64,000 bases of DNA, taken from positions 62,001 through 126,000 of the forward strand of contig JACRPO010000007.1 of assembly GCA_016223165.1 (NCBI GenBank). The letters are read 5' to 3'. The notes beneath the pieces are model-generated. The model had not been told where the DNA came from. It searched no databases and saw only the letters and a list, made by a program, of their open reading frames with translations. The position numbers were made by a program, and so were the translations under genes. Origin of the DNA: Burkholderiales bacterium (GTDB lineage Bacteria > Pseudomonadota > Gammaproteobacteria > Burkholderiales > Burkholderiaceae_C). Below, one piece after another: positions 1 through 8,442 of this stretch (its first letter is position 1; each line of letters begins with the position of its first letter).

Positions 1-991
1 GGCCTCGCTGCGTGCCCGCCTCGACTCGAGCGCGCTGACGCTGGGCACGCATCCGGTCTTCACCGACGAGTGGGCCGACACCACCAAGCCCGGCGTCACG
101 GCGCGCCAGAGCATCTCGCTGAAGTACACCGGCAATGCGAGCGCCGCCGACGACCTGACGACGGCGGTGCCGGTGAACGGCGTCATCAACTACCCCGAGC
201 ACATCCAGCCGCTGTGGACCAAGGTGCGCGGTACCGGCGGCGCCAACACCTGCACCACCTGCCACAACGACCCGCTGAAGCTCGACCTGCGCGGCACCGT
301 GGCCGGCACCGGCCGCCTCGTCTCCTACGAGGAACTGCTGCTCGGCGACCCGCAGCTCGACGCCAACGGCCAGCCGGTGACGCGCCTCGTCGAAGGCGTG
401 CCCGAGGTCGTGCGCGGCCCGGCACTCGTCAACACGAGCAGCGGCGCCAACAACACCGCCGGCCAGGCGCGCAAGAGCCGCCTCACGGAGATCATGTTCG
501 GCGACACGCTGCTCGTCGGTGCCGATGCGCGCGCCGCGCACCCGAACCCGCCGGGCACGGCGCCGAACCACGCGACGCTGCTGAACAAGGCCGAGAAGCG
601 CCTGCTCGCCGAATGGATGGACCTCGGCGGGCAGTACTACAACGACCCGTTCAACGCCACCGGCGGTGTCCGCGCAATCACCGGACTGTCGGAGCAGACC
701 TTCACCACCAGCGTGCTGCCGGTGCTGCAGGCCAACTGCGTGAGCTGCCACCAGCCGGGTCTCGGCTTCCAGCGCAACCGTTTCATCCTGACTGGCAATC
801 CCGAAGGTGACTTCAACGTGACGCTGACGATGGTCAACAATGCCTGCCTGGCCTCGGCCAACCCGCTGCTGGCGAGGCCGTCGACGGTGCCGCACCCCAA
901 CGGCGCCACCGGCCAGACGGCGGCGGTGCTGGCGGTGGGCAGCCCGGGCTACACGGCCATCGCCAACTGGATCGCGACGGCCTGCAACTGA
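1..991 (+). CDS. c-type cytochrome-like secreted protein, 5' truncated
   Basis: The reading frame is open from base 2 to the TGA at 989-991, so the N-terminus lies outside the window and about 329 residues are visible. Two classical c-heme sites are present: CTTCH (codons at 251-265) and CVSCH near base 745. Between them is a region ending in an AEKRLLAEWMDLGGQYYND stretch, a context I associate with proteins carrying the hydrazine-synthase alpha-subunit-like middle domain, but without the N-terminus this assignment is weak and no hydrazine synthase activity is implied. The protein is most likely periplasmic or outer-surface and involved in electron transfer. It is followed 52 bp later by another putative heme lipoprotein in the same direction, and both lead into the envelope-machine operon. 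Confidence 0.75.
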   Translation, partial: ASLRARLDSSALTLGTHPVFTDEWADTTKPGVTARQSISLKYTGNASAADDLTTAVPVNGVINYPEHIQPLWTKVRGTGGANTCTTCHNDPLKLDLRGTVAGTGRLVSYEELLLGDPQLDANGQPVTRLVEGVPEVVRGPALVNTSSGANNTAGQARKSRLTEIMFGDTLLVGADARAAHPNPPGTAPNHATLLNKAEKRLLAEWMDLGGQYYNDPFNATGGVRAITGLSEQTFTTSVLPVLQANCVSCHQPGLGFQRNRFILTGNPEGDFNVTLTMVNNACLASANPLLARPSTVPHPNGATGQTAAVLAVGSPGYTAIANWIATACN

Positions 992-1043
992 GACCCAGAG
1001 CGCGGGCGGCGGACGCCGCCCGCGATTACCGTTCATCGCTGTC

Positions 1044-1697
1044 ATGACCCCACCGCCGCACCGCCGCATCCTTCATCCCGCCCGGCGTGCGGCCGTGGCG
1101 GCGGCCGCCACCGCCTTCGGGCTGCTCGGGCTGGCCTCCTGCGGCGGCGGCGACGGCACCAACCCGTTCGACAACGCCGCCACCGTCACCAACCCGACGG
1201 GCACGACGAACGGGCAGAAGCTGTCCTTCGCCTACTTCCAGCGCTGCGTGATGCCCATCCTCAACGCGCAGCTGCCGGTGACGATCAACGGCGTCACCTC
1301 GATCAACAGCTGCGCCGCCGGCGGCTGCCACGACAACACCAACGGCACCGGCGGCGCGCTGCGCCTCACCGGCAGCGCGGCCCTGATCGATCTCGCATCG
1401 GCCGCCAACACACCCGACGTCGTGCGCACGAGCGCGATGTACCGCAACTTCTACTCCTCGCAGGGCGAGACGCTGATCGGCGCGCCGCTCGCCAGCCGCC
1501 TGCTGAACAAGCCACTGGTGCGCACGGTATTGCACGGCGGCGGGCTCATCTTTGCCGACGAGAACGATGCCAATGCGAGGATCATCCGCTACTGGATCAC
1601 CCGGCCCATGCCGGCCGGGCAGGACGAATTCAGCAGCGCCGCGGCCAATCTGTTCACACCGGCCGACGTCAACACCGGCAGCTGCAATACGGACTGA
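1044..1697 (+). CDS. Putative heme-binding lipoprotein with a CX4CH motif
   Basis: 217 residues. The N-terminus has basic residues, a hydrophobic stretch and a lipobox (LASC, Cys33), so the mature protein should be lipid-anchored in the envelope. Residues 90-96 read CAAGGCH, a CX4CH arrangement; CX4CH is a known but uncommon variant of the covalent c-heme site. No second CXXCH is seen. The ATG at 1044 gives the complete signal sequence; longer in-frame extension upstream is antisense to nothing useful and overlaps the previous gene. The position directly after a di-heme-type protein suggests the two are partners in an extracytoplasmic electron-transfer step. Whether the CX4CH really binds heme is unproven. 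Confidence 0.65.
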   Translation: MTPPPHRRILHPARRAAVAAAATAFGLLGLASCGGGDGTNPFDNAATVTNPTGTTNGQKLSFAYFQRCVMPILNAQLPVTINGVTSINSCAAGGCHDNTNGTGGALRLTGSAALIDLASAANTPDVVRTSAMYRNFYSSQGETLIGAPLASRLLNKPLVRTVLHGGGLIFADENDANARIIRYWITRPMPAGQDEFSSAAANLFTPADVNTGSCNTD

Positions 1698-1757
1698 ATG
1701 GACTGGACCGCTGCCCAAGGTCGTTGGGGCGTTCGCAACAAGAAGGGCATCAGGGGC

Positions 1758-2720
1758 ATGAGGGTCTCGACATGGCTGCGGCATCGCACCAGGGCCACGG
1801 CGCTGCCGCTGTGGCTGGCCGGCCTGCTGGCGCTGGCAGCGCTGGCGGTTGCCGACCCGGCGCCGGCGCAGACGGCCACGCCGCCGGCACCCGTGCCGGG
1901 CTCGCCCCTGCCAGCGCCTGCGGCCGCTTCCGCGCCGACCGCTTCTCCTGCCCCTTCGGCGCCCGCGGCAACCCCCGCAACCGCCCCGTCCGTGGCCGCG
2001 CCGCCCACGCCGGCTCCCGAAGCCCGCTACGGCCCGGACTATGTCGAGCGCCTGCAGGTCGCCGACCCCTTCATCGAGCTGCGCACCGGCCCCGGCCGCG
2101 GCTACCCGGTCTTCCACGTCGTCGAGCGCCGCGGCTGGATCCGCATCGAACATCGCCGCACCGACTGGTACCAGGTGCGCAGCGAGACGAGCCAGGGCGG
2201 TGTGGTCGGCTGGGTGCACCGCTCGCAGCTCGAGAGCACGCTCACCGAGGCCGGCGCCGGCAAGACCTTCCGCGACCTGATGCTCGACGACTACCTCGTC
2301 CGCCGCGTCGAGTTCGGTGCCGCCTGGGGGCGGCTGCGCGCCGAGCCGATGCTCAAGCTCTTCACCGGCGTGCGCCTGGGCGAGACGCTCGGCGTCGAGC
2401 TCACGTTCGCGCAGGTGCAGGGCGCCTTCTCGGGCACCGACTTCTGGCACGTGGCGCTCGTCTCCGAGCCGTGGAGCCATCAGCGCCTGTCGCCGTTCGC
2501 GAGCGTGGGCTTCGGGCGCTTCCGCAACATCCCCAACACCAGCCTCGTGCAGGCGCAGACGGTGAACGCCAATCTCGGCCACGCCGGCATCGGCCTGCGC
2601 TGGCACCTCTCCGAGCGCTTCATCGCACGGGCGGACTGGTCGCTCTACACGGCCTTCGTCTCCGAGCAGCGCTCGCTCGAGTACCGCGCCATCACGGCGG
2701 GCATCTCGTTCTTCTTCTGA
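1758..2720 (+). CDS. Outer-membrane beta-barrel protein with N-terminal SH3 domain
   Basis: 320 residues from the ATG at 1758, which is chosen because it places a proper signal peptide (residues 1-38) at the start; an upstream in-frame ATG at 1698 adds 20 residues without signal character. After the signal comes a Pro/Ala-rich linker (about 39-90), a bacterial SH3 domain (about 100-160, with ELRTGPGRGYPVF and GWVHRSQL signatures) and a C-terminal region of alternating strands (about 184-320) that ends in FFF, the typical C-terminal aromatic of outer-membrane barrels. It matches the general plan of myxobacterial-type outer membrane beta-barrel domains found beside Glt/Nfs genes. Likely role: outer-membrane end of the envelope complex encoded downstream, with the SH3 domain binding peptidoglycan or a partner. 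Confidence 0.72.
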   Translation: MRVSTWLRHRTRATALPLWLAGLLALAALAVADPAPAQTATPPAPVPGSPLPAPAAASAPTASPAPSAPAATPATAPSVAAPPTPAPEARYGPDYVERLQVADPFIELRTGPGRGYPVFHVVERRGWIRIEHRRTDWYQVRSETSQGGVVGWVHRSQLESTLTEAGAGKTFRDLMLDDYLVRRVEFGAAWGRLRAEPMLKLFTGVRLGETLGVELTFAQVQGAFSGTDFWHVALVSEPWSHQRLSPFASVGFGRFRNIPNTSLVQAQTVNANLGHAGIGLRWHLSERFIARADWSLYTAFVSEQRSLEYRAITAGISFFF

Positions 2721-2790
2721 CCGCGTGCACAGCGTGACCGCACCCGAGGGCCGCAACTTGCCGATCTATCACTCTCTCCACCCGTCAGCC

Positions 2791-3555
2791 ATGGCGCCGG
2801 CCCTGGCCCGCACGGTACGCCTGACGCTGGCCGCCGCCGCCGCGGTGCTGGCCGCCGCCTGCGCCACCAAACCACCACCCGCACCGGCGGCGCCGACGAC
2901 CCCGTACGCCACCACGCCGTCGGTGACCACGGTTGCCCCGGGGGGCGCGTCCGGGGCGTCCGGCACACCAGGCACGGCGAGCTCGCCGGCGCCCGCGGCC
3001 GCACCGCCCGTGGTGGAGCCGCAGGTCGCGCGGCGCGATCTCAAGCTGCCCAACTACCCCTCGCGCGACATCGAGTTCGGCCTCTTCGCCGGCACCTACT
3101 CGACACAGAACTTCGGCACCGCCGGCGTCTCCGGCGTGCGCCTGGGCTACCACATCACCGAGGACTTCTTCGTCACCGGCCAGTACGGCAGCACCAAGGT
3201 CAGCGACGACTCGTTCCGGCAGATCCTGCCCGGCGGCATCTTCGTCAACCGCACCGAGACGCTGAAGTACTACACGCTGGCCATGGGCTACAACCTGCTG
3301 CCGGGCGAGGTGTTCTTCGGCGCCAACAACGCCAAGCTCTCGCAGGGCTACATCCTCGCCGGCGCCGGCACCACCGACTTCGCCGGCCAGCGCAAGCAGA
3401 CCATCGACCTCGGCTTCGGCCTGCGCCTGCTGTGGAACCAGCGCTTCGCCCTGCAGACCGAGGTGCGCGACCACATGTTCAGCCTCGACCTGCTCGGCCG
3501 CCGCGAGACCACGCACAACCCCGAGATCACCTTCGGGCTCACCGTCATCTTCTGA
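2791..3555 (+). CDS. Outer-membrane beta-barrel lipoprotein of the envelope cluster
   Basis: 254 residues from ATG 2791. This start gives a clean lipoprotein signal (lipobox AAAC, Cys24); a GTG at 2725 would add 22 residues before it. A Pro/Ala/Thr-rich linker (about 26-85) precedes a domain with repeated beta-hairpin character (about 95-254), ending TFGLTVIF with a C-terminal Phe, as in outer-membrane barrels. It looks like a paralogue of the preceding barrel protein in layout but lacks the SH3 domain. Two consecutive barrels beside TPR proteins and a TolQR motor is the arrangement seen in myxobacterial Glt and Nfs clusters (GltA/B/H, NfsA/B type proteins). Function is inferred from context only. 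Confidence 0.68.
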   Translation: MAPALARTVRLTLAAAAAVLAAACATKPPPAPAAPTTPYATTPSVTTVAPGGASGASGTPGTASSPAPAAAPPVVEPQVARRDLKLPNYPSRDIEFGLFAGTYSTQNFGTAGVSGVRLGYHITEDFFVTGQYGSTKVSDDSFRQILPGGIFVNRTETLKYYTLAMGYNLLPGEVFFGANNAKLSQGYILAGAGTTDFAGQRKQTIDLGFGLRLLWNQRFALQTEVRDHMFSLDLLGRRETTHNPEITFGLTVIF

Positions 3556-3598
3556 GCGGCCGAGCCCTCTTTCGCGACCCCTCCGAGACCGTCCCGAC

Positions 3599-4141
3599 AT
3601 GACGACCAAAGACCTCTCCATCCGCCGCCATGCCCGCCGCGTGCTGCTCACGAGCCTGGGCGCCTCGGCGCTGTTCGGCTCGCTCGTCGCCAGCCGGCGC
3701 GCGCGTGCCGCGGTGGCGCCGTCGATGCCGGCGCCCGACTTCACCCTCAAGAGCGCCGAGGGCGGCAACCTGCGCCTGGGCGAACTGCGCGGCCGCGTCG
3801 TGCTGGTCAACTTCTGGGCCACCTGGTGCGGACCGTGCAAGGTGGAGATGCCGCACCTGAACCGCCTGTACGAGAAGTACCGCAGCGCCGGCTTCGTGCT
3901 GCTGGGCGTCAACATCGACGACGACCCGCGCATGGCGGTGGCGCTGGCCGCGCGCATGGGGCTGAAGTTCCCGGTGCTGCTCGATACCGACAAGGCGGTG
4001 ACGCGCCGCTACGCGCTCGACAGCATGCCCGGCACCGTGCTCATCGACCGCGACGGCAAGGTGCGCCACGTGCACAAGGGCTACCGCGAGGGCGTCGAGG
4101 CGACCTACGAGACGCAGGTCCGCGCCCTCGTCAAGGAATGA
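3599..4141 (+). CDS. TlpA-family periplasmic thioredoxin-like protein
   Basis: 180 residues. An N-terminal twin-arginine-rich, hydrophobic export signal (about 1-38) is followed by a TlpA/ResA/AhpC-TSA fold with the active-site motif WCGPC (Cys77, Cys80) and the GTVLIDRDGKV strand typical of this family. Proteins of this kind act as periplasmic disulfide reductases, for example for apocytochrome c maturation, or as thiol peroxidases. It lies 44 bp after the barrel lipoprotein and 33 bp before a DUF4266 lipoprotein and a DUF3570 protein; thioredoxin-DUF4266-DUF3570 is a recurrent gene trio in proteobacteria. The nearby heme proteins suggest a role in keeping their cysteines reduced, but that is inference. 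Confidence 0.88.
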   Translation: MTTKDLSIRRHARRVLLTSLGASALFGSLVASRRARAAVAPSMPAPDFTLKSAEGGNLRLGELRGRVVLVNFWATWCGPCKVEMPHLNRLYEKYRSAGFVLLGVNIDDDPRMAVALAARMGLKFPVLLDTDKAVTRRYALDSMPGTVLIDRDGKVRHVHKGYREGVEATYETQVRALVKE

Positions 4142-4173
4142 TCCGTCAGCCCACTTCATCCGGGGAGCGCACC

Positions 4174-4407
4174 ATGACACCGGTTCGAACCCGACTCGCA
4201 CTGCTCGGCACCGTGGCGCTGCTGTGCTCGGCCTGCTCGGCGCCGCAGCCCTGGGTCAAGCCCTACGAGCGCGAGCGCCTGGCCGACCCATTAATGCAGT
4301 TCGCACGCAGCGCGCTCACCGAGAAGCACCGCGAGCACGTGCACGTGGTGCGCGAGGCGGCACGTGGCGCCACCGGCGTGCAAGGGGGTGGATGTGGCTG
4401 CAATTGA
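4174..4407 (+). CDS. DUF4266 small lipoprotein
   Basis: 77 residues from ATG 4174, preceded by GGGGAG at 4162-4167. A short lipoprotein signal ends at Cys21 (LCSAC). The mature part carries the DUF4266 hallmarks: WVKPYERERLADPLM near the start of the domain, a His-containing helix and the invariant Cys/Gly-rich end GGGCGCN. The function of DUF4266 is not known; the paired cysteines and histidines could bind a metal or a cofactor. It is always small and usually lies, as here, between a TlpA-like thioredoxin and a DUF3570 protein, often also near a flavin transferase ApbE, which is absent from this window. Confidence 0.88.
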   Translation: MTPVRTRLALLGTVALLCSACSAPQPWVKPYERERLADPLMQFARSALTEKHREHVHVVREAARGATGVQGGGCGCN

Positions 4408-4429
4408 GCAAGCCGAACCCGGCCGCGTG

Positions 4430-5611
4430 ATGCAGCCCGCGCAGCGTGCGCGCCGCTCGCCGCCGGCGCGCGCGCTCCTGCTCGGCCTGGCGGCGCTGGC
4501 GCGGCGTGCGCGCTGGCTGCGTCGCCTGCTCCAGCATCTGCTGCCCGGCCTCGTGCCGAGCCTCGTGGCGACCCAGGCGGGCGCGGCGACGCTGCCCGAA
4601 GACCGCTCCGAACTCGTCTATCACTACTACGACGGCGGCGGCGTGCGCGCCACCGGCCCGGCGCTGCTCGTGCGCAAGAGCATCGCCGACAAGGTCTCGC
4701 TCTCCGCCGGCTACTACGTCGACGCGGTGAGCAACGCCTCCATCGACGTCGTCACCACTGCCAGCCCCTTCAAGGAGACGCGCAAGGCGGTCGACCTGGG
4801 TGCCGACTGGCTGGTGCGCGACTCGCTCGTCTCGTTCGGCCTGTACTCCAGCAGCGAGCCCGACTACGATGCCAAGGCCGTCAGCCTGGACGTGGCGCAC
4901 GAGGTGTTCGGCGCGATGACCACCGTGAGCCTCGGCTTCACGCGCGCCAGCGACGAAGTGCGCAAGGCCTACGAACCCGCCTTCCAGGACGTCGCCAAGC
5001 ATTGGCAGTACCGCTTCGGCCTGACGCAGATCCTGTCGCCGCGCTGGATCACGAGCGCCAACTTCGAGGCCATCTCCGACGCCGGCTACCTCGGCAGCCC
5101 GTACCGCGCCGCACGCGTCTTTGGCGCCGCCGTACCCGAGCGCGTGCCGCGCACGCGCAGCAGCCGCGCCGTCAAGTTCCGCAGCATCTACGACTACGGC
5201 GACGGCCCCACCCGCACCGCGCTCAAGGCCGAGTACCGCTACTTCTGGGACAACTGGGACATCACGGCACACACGGCCGAGTTCGGCGCCGCGCGATATG
5301 TCGCGCCCGGCTGGCTGGCCGAGGCGAGCTGGCGCTTCCACTCGCAAGGCCGCGCGCTCTTCTACAGCGACAACGCGCTGTCCGAGACGCTGTACGTCTC
5401 GCGCAACCGCCAGATCGGCAGCTTCAAGAGCAACGCCGTCGCCGCCAAGGCCACCTACACCTTCGGCGGTGCATGGGCACGATTCGATACCAAGTTCACC
5501 GGCGTGCTCGAGCGCAAGCAGTTCAAATTCAGCGACTTCACCGATGCGAGCGGTGGCCTCTATTCGCACAACGCCACCGTGCTGCAGCTGCTGCTGTCGG
5601 CGCGCTTCTAG
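4430..5611 (+). CDS. DUF3570 outer-membrane-type protein
   Basis: 393 residues from the ATG at 4430; a GTG at 4364 would overlap DUF4266 by 44 bp and add 22 residues of no signal character. The first 50 residues are basic then hydrophobic and end in AGAA, consistent with export. The mature part, starting ATLPEDRSELVYHYYDGGG, is the DUF3570 family: about 330 residues of amphipathic strands ending in LLLSARF with a C-terminal Phe, so probably an outer-membrane beta-barrel. DUF3570 proteins have no established function but co-occur with DUF4266 and TlpA-like thioredoxins. The context makes it the outer-membrane element of a redox module built into the larger envelope operon. Confidence 0.85.
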   Translation: MQPAQRARRSPPARALLLGLAALARRARWLRRLLQHLLPGLVPSLVATQAGAATLPEDRSELVYHYYDGGGVRATGPALLVRKSIADKVSLSAGYYVDAVSNASIDVVTTASPFKETRKAVDLGADWLVRDSLVSFGLYSSSEPDYDAKAVSLDVAHEVFGAMTTVSLGFTRASDEVRKAYEPAFQDVAKHWQYRFGLTQILSPRWITSANFEAISDAGYLGSPYRAARVFGAAVPERVPRTRSSRAVKFRSIYDYGDGPTRTALKAEYRYFWDNWDITAHTAEFGAARYVAPGWLAEASWRFHSQGRALFYSDNALSETLYVSRNRQIGSFKSNAVAAKATYTFGGAWARFDTKFTGVLERKQFKFSDFTDASGGLYSHNATVLQLLLSARF

Positions 5612-5650
5612 CCGCCCGCGTCGGCTCTCCTTCCGGGGGTGCTTCACACC

Positions 5651-6391
5651 ATGTCTGCCCTTCAGCTCTTTCTTCACCGCCTGACGATGGGCCTCGCGCT
5701 GGCGGTGGCCGCCAGCGCGGGCGCGTTCGGCCAGCAGGCGGCGCCGCCATCGGCCGCAGCCTCCGCGGCTGCCACCGCCTCGCCGTCCGTGACCTCGACC
5801 GCCGCGTCGCCGGCCAGGCCTGCCGCGCCGGCAGCAGGGTCCAGCGCGGCCACGAGCATGAGCACGACCACGGCCGCGGCGCCGGCCGGCGCCGCATCCG
5901 CGGCCGCCAGCCCACCGGCGCCGGCCGTGCCCGCCCCCGGCGCCGCGCCCGCGGGCCTGGACCAGCGCGTGCAGGACATCAAGGCCGAGGTCATCCGCCT
6001 CAACCGCGACCTGCTGGTGCTCGAGGAGGAGCTGCTCTTCCCGGCCGGCACGCAGGTGGCGCTCTTCGTCAGCATGGACGTGGGCAAGCTGTTCGAGCTC
6101 GAGTCGGTGCAGATCAAGCTCGACGACAAGGTGATCGCCTCGTACCTGTACACGCCGCTTGAAGTGCAGGCGCTGCACCGCGGCGGCGTGCAACGCATCT
6201 TCGTCGGCAACCTGAAGGCCGGCGAGCACGCCATCGATGCCTTCTTCACCGGCCGCGGCCCGCACGTGCGCGACTACAAGCGCGGCGTGACGCTGAAGTT
6301 CGAGAAGGGCACCGAGCCCAAGTACATCGAGCTGCGCATCAAGGACAGCCTCGCGAAGCTGCAGCCCGAGTTCGAGGTCAAGGTCTGGTGA
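5651..6391 (+). CDS. Conserved exported protein of the Glt-like cluster, function unknown
   Basis: 246 residues from ATG 5651, with a GGGGG ribosome-binding stretch at 5634-5638 (a GTG at 5639 is possible). A signal peptide (about 1-30) is followed by a long Ala/Pro/Ser/Thr-rich disordered segment (to about residue 105) and then a compact conserved domain (about 106-246) with motifs RDLLVLEEELLFPAGTQVA, HRGGVQRIFVGNLKAGEH and DYKRGVTLKFEKG. I do not recognise an enzyme family; the motifs are reminiscent of a protein that accompanies TPR proteins in myxobacterial motility/sporulation clusters. Its stop codon overlaps the start of the next gene (GTGA at 6388-6391), which indicates translational coupling and a stoichiometric partner of the TPR protein. 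Confidence 0.7.
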   Translation: MSALQLFLHRLTMGLALAVAASAGAFGQQAAPPSAAASAAATASPSVTSTAASPARPAAPAAGSSAATSMSTTTAAAPAGAASAAASPPAPAVPAPGAAPAGLDQRVQDIKAEVIRLNRDLLVLEEELLFPAGTQVALFVSMDVGKLFELESVQIKLDDKVIASYLYTPLEVQALHRGGVQRIFVGNLKAGEHAIDAFFTGRGPHVRDYKRGVTLKFEKGTEPKYIELRIKDSLAKLQPEFEVKVW

Positions 6392-8442
6392 ACAAGGCGC
6401 CCTCGAAGCGGCCCGCGGTCGCCTCCCCCGTCGTGCGTGACGGGGGGCACCGCCAGCGGACCGGCGCGGCCGGATCGGCGGCGGTCGCCCGCCTGCTCGT
6501 CGTCGTCGCGTGCAGCGCGGCGGGGCTCGCCGTTGCGCAGGCGCCCTCGACGGGCCCGACCCAGAAGACCACGCCCACCCCCGCCGAGCGCGACTTCGCG
6601 CCGCAACCGGTGCAGGCGCCGCACTACGGCGACGCGCTCTTCGAGTACTTCCAGGACAAGCACTTCGAGGCCGTCACCGGCCTCATGGTCTCGCAGCATT
6701 TCAAGCGCGTGAGCCCGCACGACGACGAGGGCGAGCTGCTGCGCGGCGGCCTGCTGCTCAGCTGGGGCCTGCACCAGGAGGCCGGCAGCGTCTTCGAGCG
6801 CCTGCTCGCGCAGAACATGCCGGTGTCGGTGCGCGACCGCGCCTGGTTCTACCTGGCCAAGATCCGCTACCAGCGTGGCGTGCCCGAGGGCGCCGAGGCG
6901 GCGCTGGCGCGCATCGAGAAGCCGCTGCCCGCGCCGCTGCAGGAAGAGCGCGTGCTGCTGCAGGCACGCCTGCTGATGGCGCGCGCCGAGCACGCCGCCG
7001 CCGCCGAGCTGTTGCGCACGCTGCCGCCCGAAGCTGGCGCCGTGGCGCGCTTCAACCTCGGCGTCGCGCTCGTGAAGTCGGGTGAGCTGCCGCAGGGCAT
7101 GGCGCTGCTCGACGTGCTCGGCCAGCAGGGCGCGGCCGACGAGGAACAACGCGCGCTGCGCGACCGCGCCAACGTCGCGCTCGGCTTCGCCGCGCTGTCG
7201 AGCCAGCTCGGCGCCGATGCGCGCCGCTACTTCGAGCGCGTGCGCCTGCAGGGCCCCGACTCCGGCAAGGCGCTGCTCGGCTACGGCTGGGCCGCGCTCG
7301 AGCTCGGCGAGCCCAAGCACGCGCTCGTGCCGTGGGGCGACCTGCGCGAGCGCCCGGTCAGCGACCCGGCCTCGGTGGAGGCGCACATCGCGGTGCCCTT
7401 CGCGCTCGCCGAAGCCGGCGCCAGCGGCGCGGCGCTGCAGGGCTACCAGAAGGCCGTGCTCGCCTTCGAGGGCGAGCGGACGGCGCTCGAGCAGTCCATC
7501 ACCGCCATTCGCGGCGGCACCTTCGTCGCCGCCATGCTCGACAGCAACCCGCGCGCCGGCATGGGCTGGTACGGTGGCCTCGACCGCCTGCCCTCGCTGC
7601 AGCGCATGCCGCACGCCGGCCACCTGGCGCCGATGATGGCCGGCCACGAGTTCCAGGAAGCGTTCAAGAACCTGCACGACCTCGTCTTCGTCGGCCGCAA
7701 CCTCGAAGGCTGGCAGGGCAAGCTCGTCACCTTCCAGGACATGCTCGCCAACCGGCGCCAGGCCTTTGCCGAGCGGCTGCCGAAGATGCGCGAGAAGGCC
7801 GGCGCGATGGACATCGACGGCCTCGAACGGCGCCGCGCCGCCATCGCCGGCGAGCTCGCGGCGGCCGAGGCGGCCACCGATGTGAATGCCTTCGCCGACG
7901 CCCGCGAACGCGCGCACCAGGAGCGCATCCGCCAGGGGCTGGCCACCTTGCAGGGTGCCAAGCCCGGCGACGGTGATGCCGAGGAGGCACGCGAACGCCT
8001 GCGCCGCGTGGCCGGCGCACTCACCTGGCAACTGACGCAGCAGTACCCGGCGCGCCTGTGGCAGGCGCAGAAGGCGCTGCGCGGCAGCGCCGAAGCGGTG
8101 GTGGAGTCGCGCGCGCGCGACGCCGCGCTCGTGCGCGCCGCCGCCGAGGAGCCGGCGCGCTTCGACGCCTTTGCCGCGCGCATCGCGGCGCTCGAGCAAC
8201 GCATCGCCGGCCTCGTGCCGCAGGTGGCGGCGCTGCGCGGCGAACAGGCCGGCCAGCTGCAGGACATCGCCATCACGGCGCTCCAGCAGCAGCAGGAACG
8301 GCTCGAGGTCTACATGACGCAGGCGCGGCTGGGCATCGCGCAGCTGCACGACCGCGCGCAGCTGGCCGTGCGCCGCTCCGACGGCCGCGAAGGCCTGCGC
8401 GAGGGCCCACCCGCCGAACCCCGCACGGAGGCGCCGAAGTGA
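6388..8442 (+). CDS. Exported TPR protein of the Glt-like envelope complex
   Basis: 684 residues starting at a GTG that overlaps the previous stop by 4 bp. A basic region and hydrophobic segment (about 30-52) form the export signal. Residues of about 70-330 form TPR-like helical repeats (for example GLHQEAGSVFERLLAQNMP and the following FYLAKIRYQRG). The C-terminal part is helical and coiled-coil-rich (about 480-660, with runs such as RIAALEQRIAGLVPQVAALR). The length and position directly before a 960-residue TPR lipoprotein parallel the periplasmic TPR proteins of the Glt/Nfs machinery. No catalytic motif is visible; its job is presumably scaffolding in the periplasm. The next gene overlaps by 4 bp in the same way. 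Confidence 0.75.
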   Translation: MNKAPSKRPAVASPVVRDGGHRQRTGAAGSAAVARLLVVVACSAAGLAVAQAPSTGPTQKTTPTPAERDFAPQPVQAPHYGDALFEYFQDKHFEAVTGLMVSQHFKRVSPHDDEGELLRGGLLLSWGLHQEAGSVFERLLAQNMPVSVRDRAWFYLAKIRYQRGVPEGAEAALARIEKPLPAPLQEERVLLQARLLMARAEHAAAAELLRTLPPEAGAVARFNLGVALVKSGELPQGMALLDVLGQQGAADEEQRALRDRANVALGFAALSSQLGADARRYFERVRLQGPDSGKALLGYGWAALELGEPKHALVPWGDLRERPVSDPASVEAHIAVPFALAEAGASGAALQGYQKAVLAFEGERTALEQSITAIRGGTFVAAMLDSNPRAGMGWYGGLDRLPSLQRMPHAGHLAPMMAGHEFQEAFKNLHDLVFVGRNLEGWQGKLVTFQDMLANRRQAFAERLPKMREKAGAMDIDGLERRRAAIAGELAAAEAATDVNAFADARERAHQERIRQGLATLQGAKPGDGDAEEARERLRRVAGALTWQLTQQYPARLWQAQKALRGSAEAVVESRARDAALVRAAAEEPARFDAFAARIAALEQRIAGLVPQVAALRGEQAGQLQDIAITALQQQQERLEVYMTQARLGIAQLHDRAQLAVRRSDGREGLREGPPAEPRTEAPK

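Noticed and set aside
1..991. Annotation as hydrazine synthase
   Set aside because: Only a middle-domain-like resemblance and two c-heme sites are visible, the N-terminus is missing and no anammox genes are present. A generic cytochrome-like call is safer.
4174..4200. GGTTCGAACCC resembling a tRNA T-loop
   Set aside because: It lies inside the DUF4266 coding region and no acceptor stem, anticodon arm or CCA end can be drawn around it.
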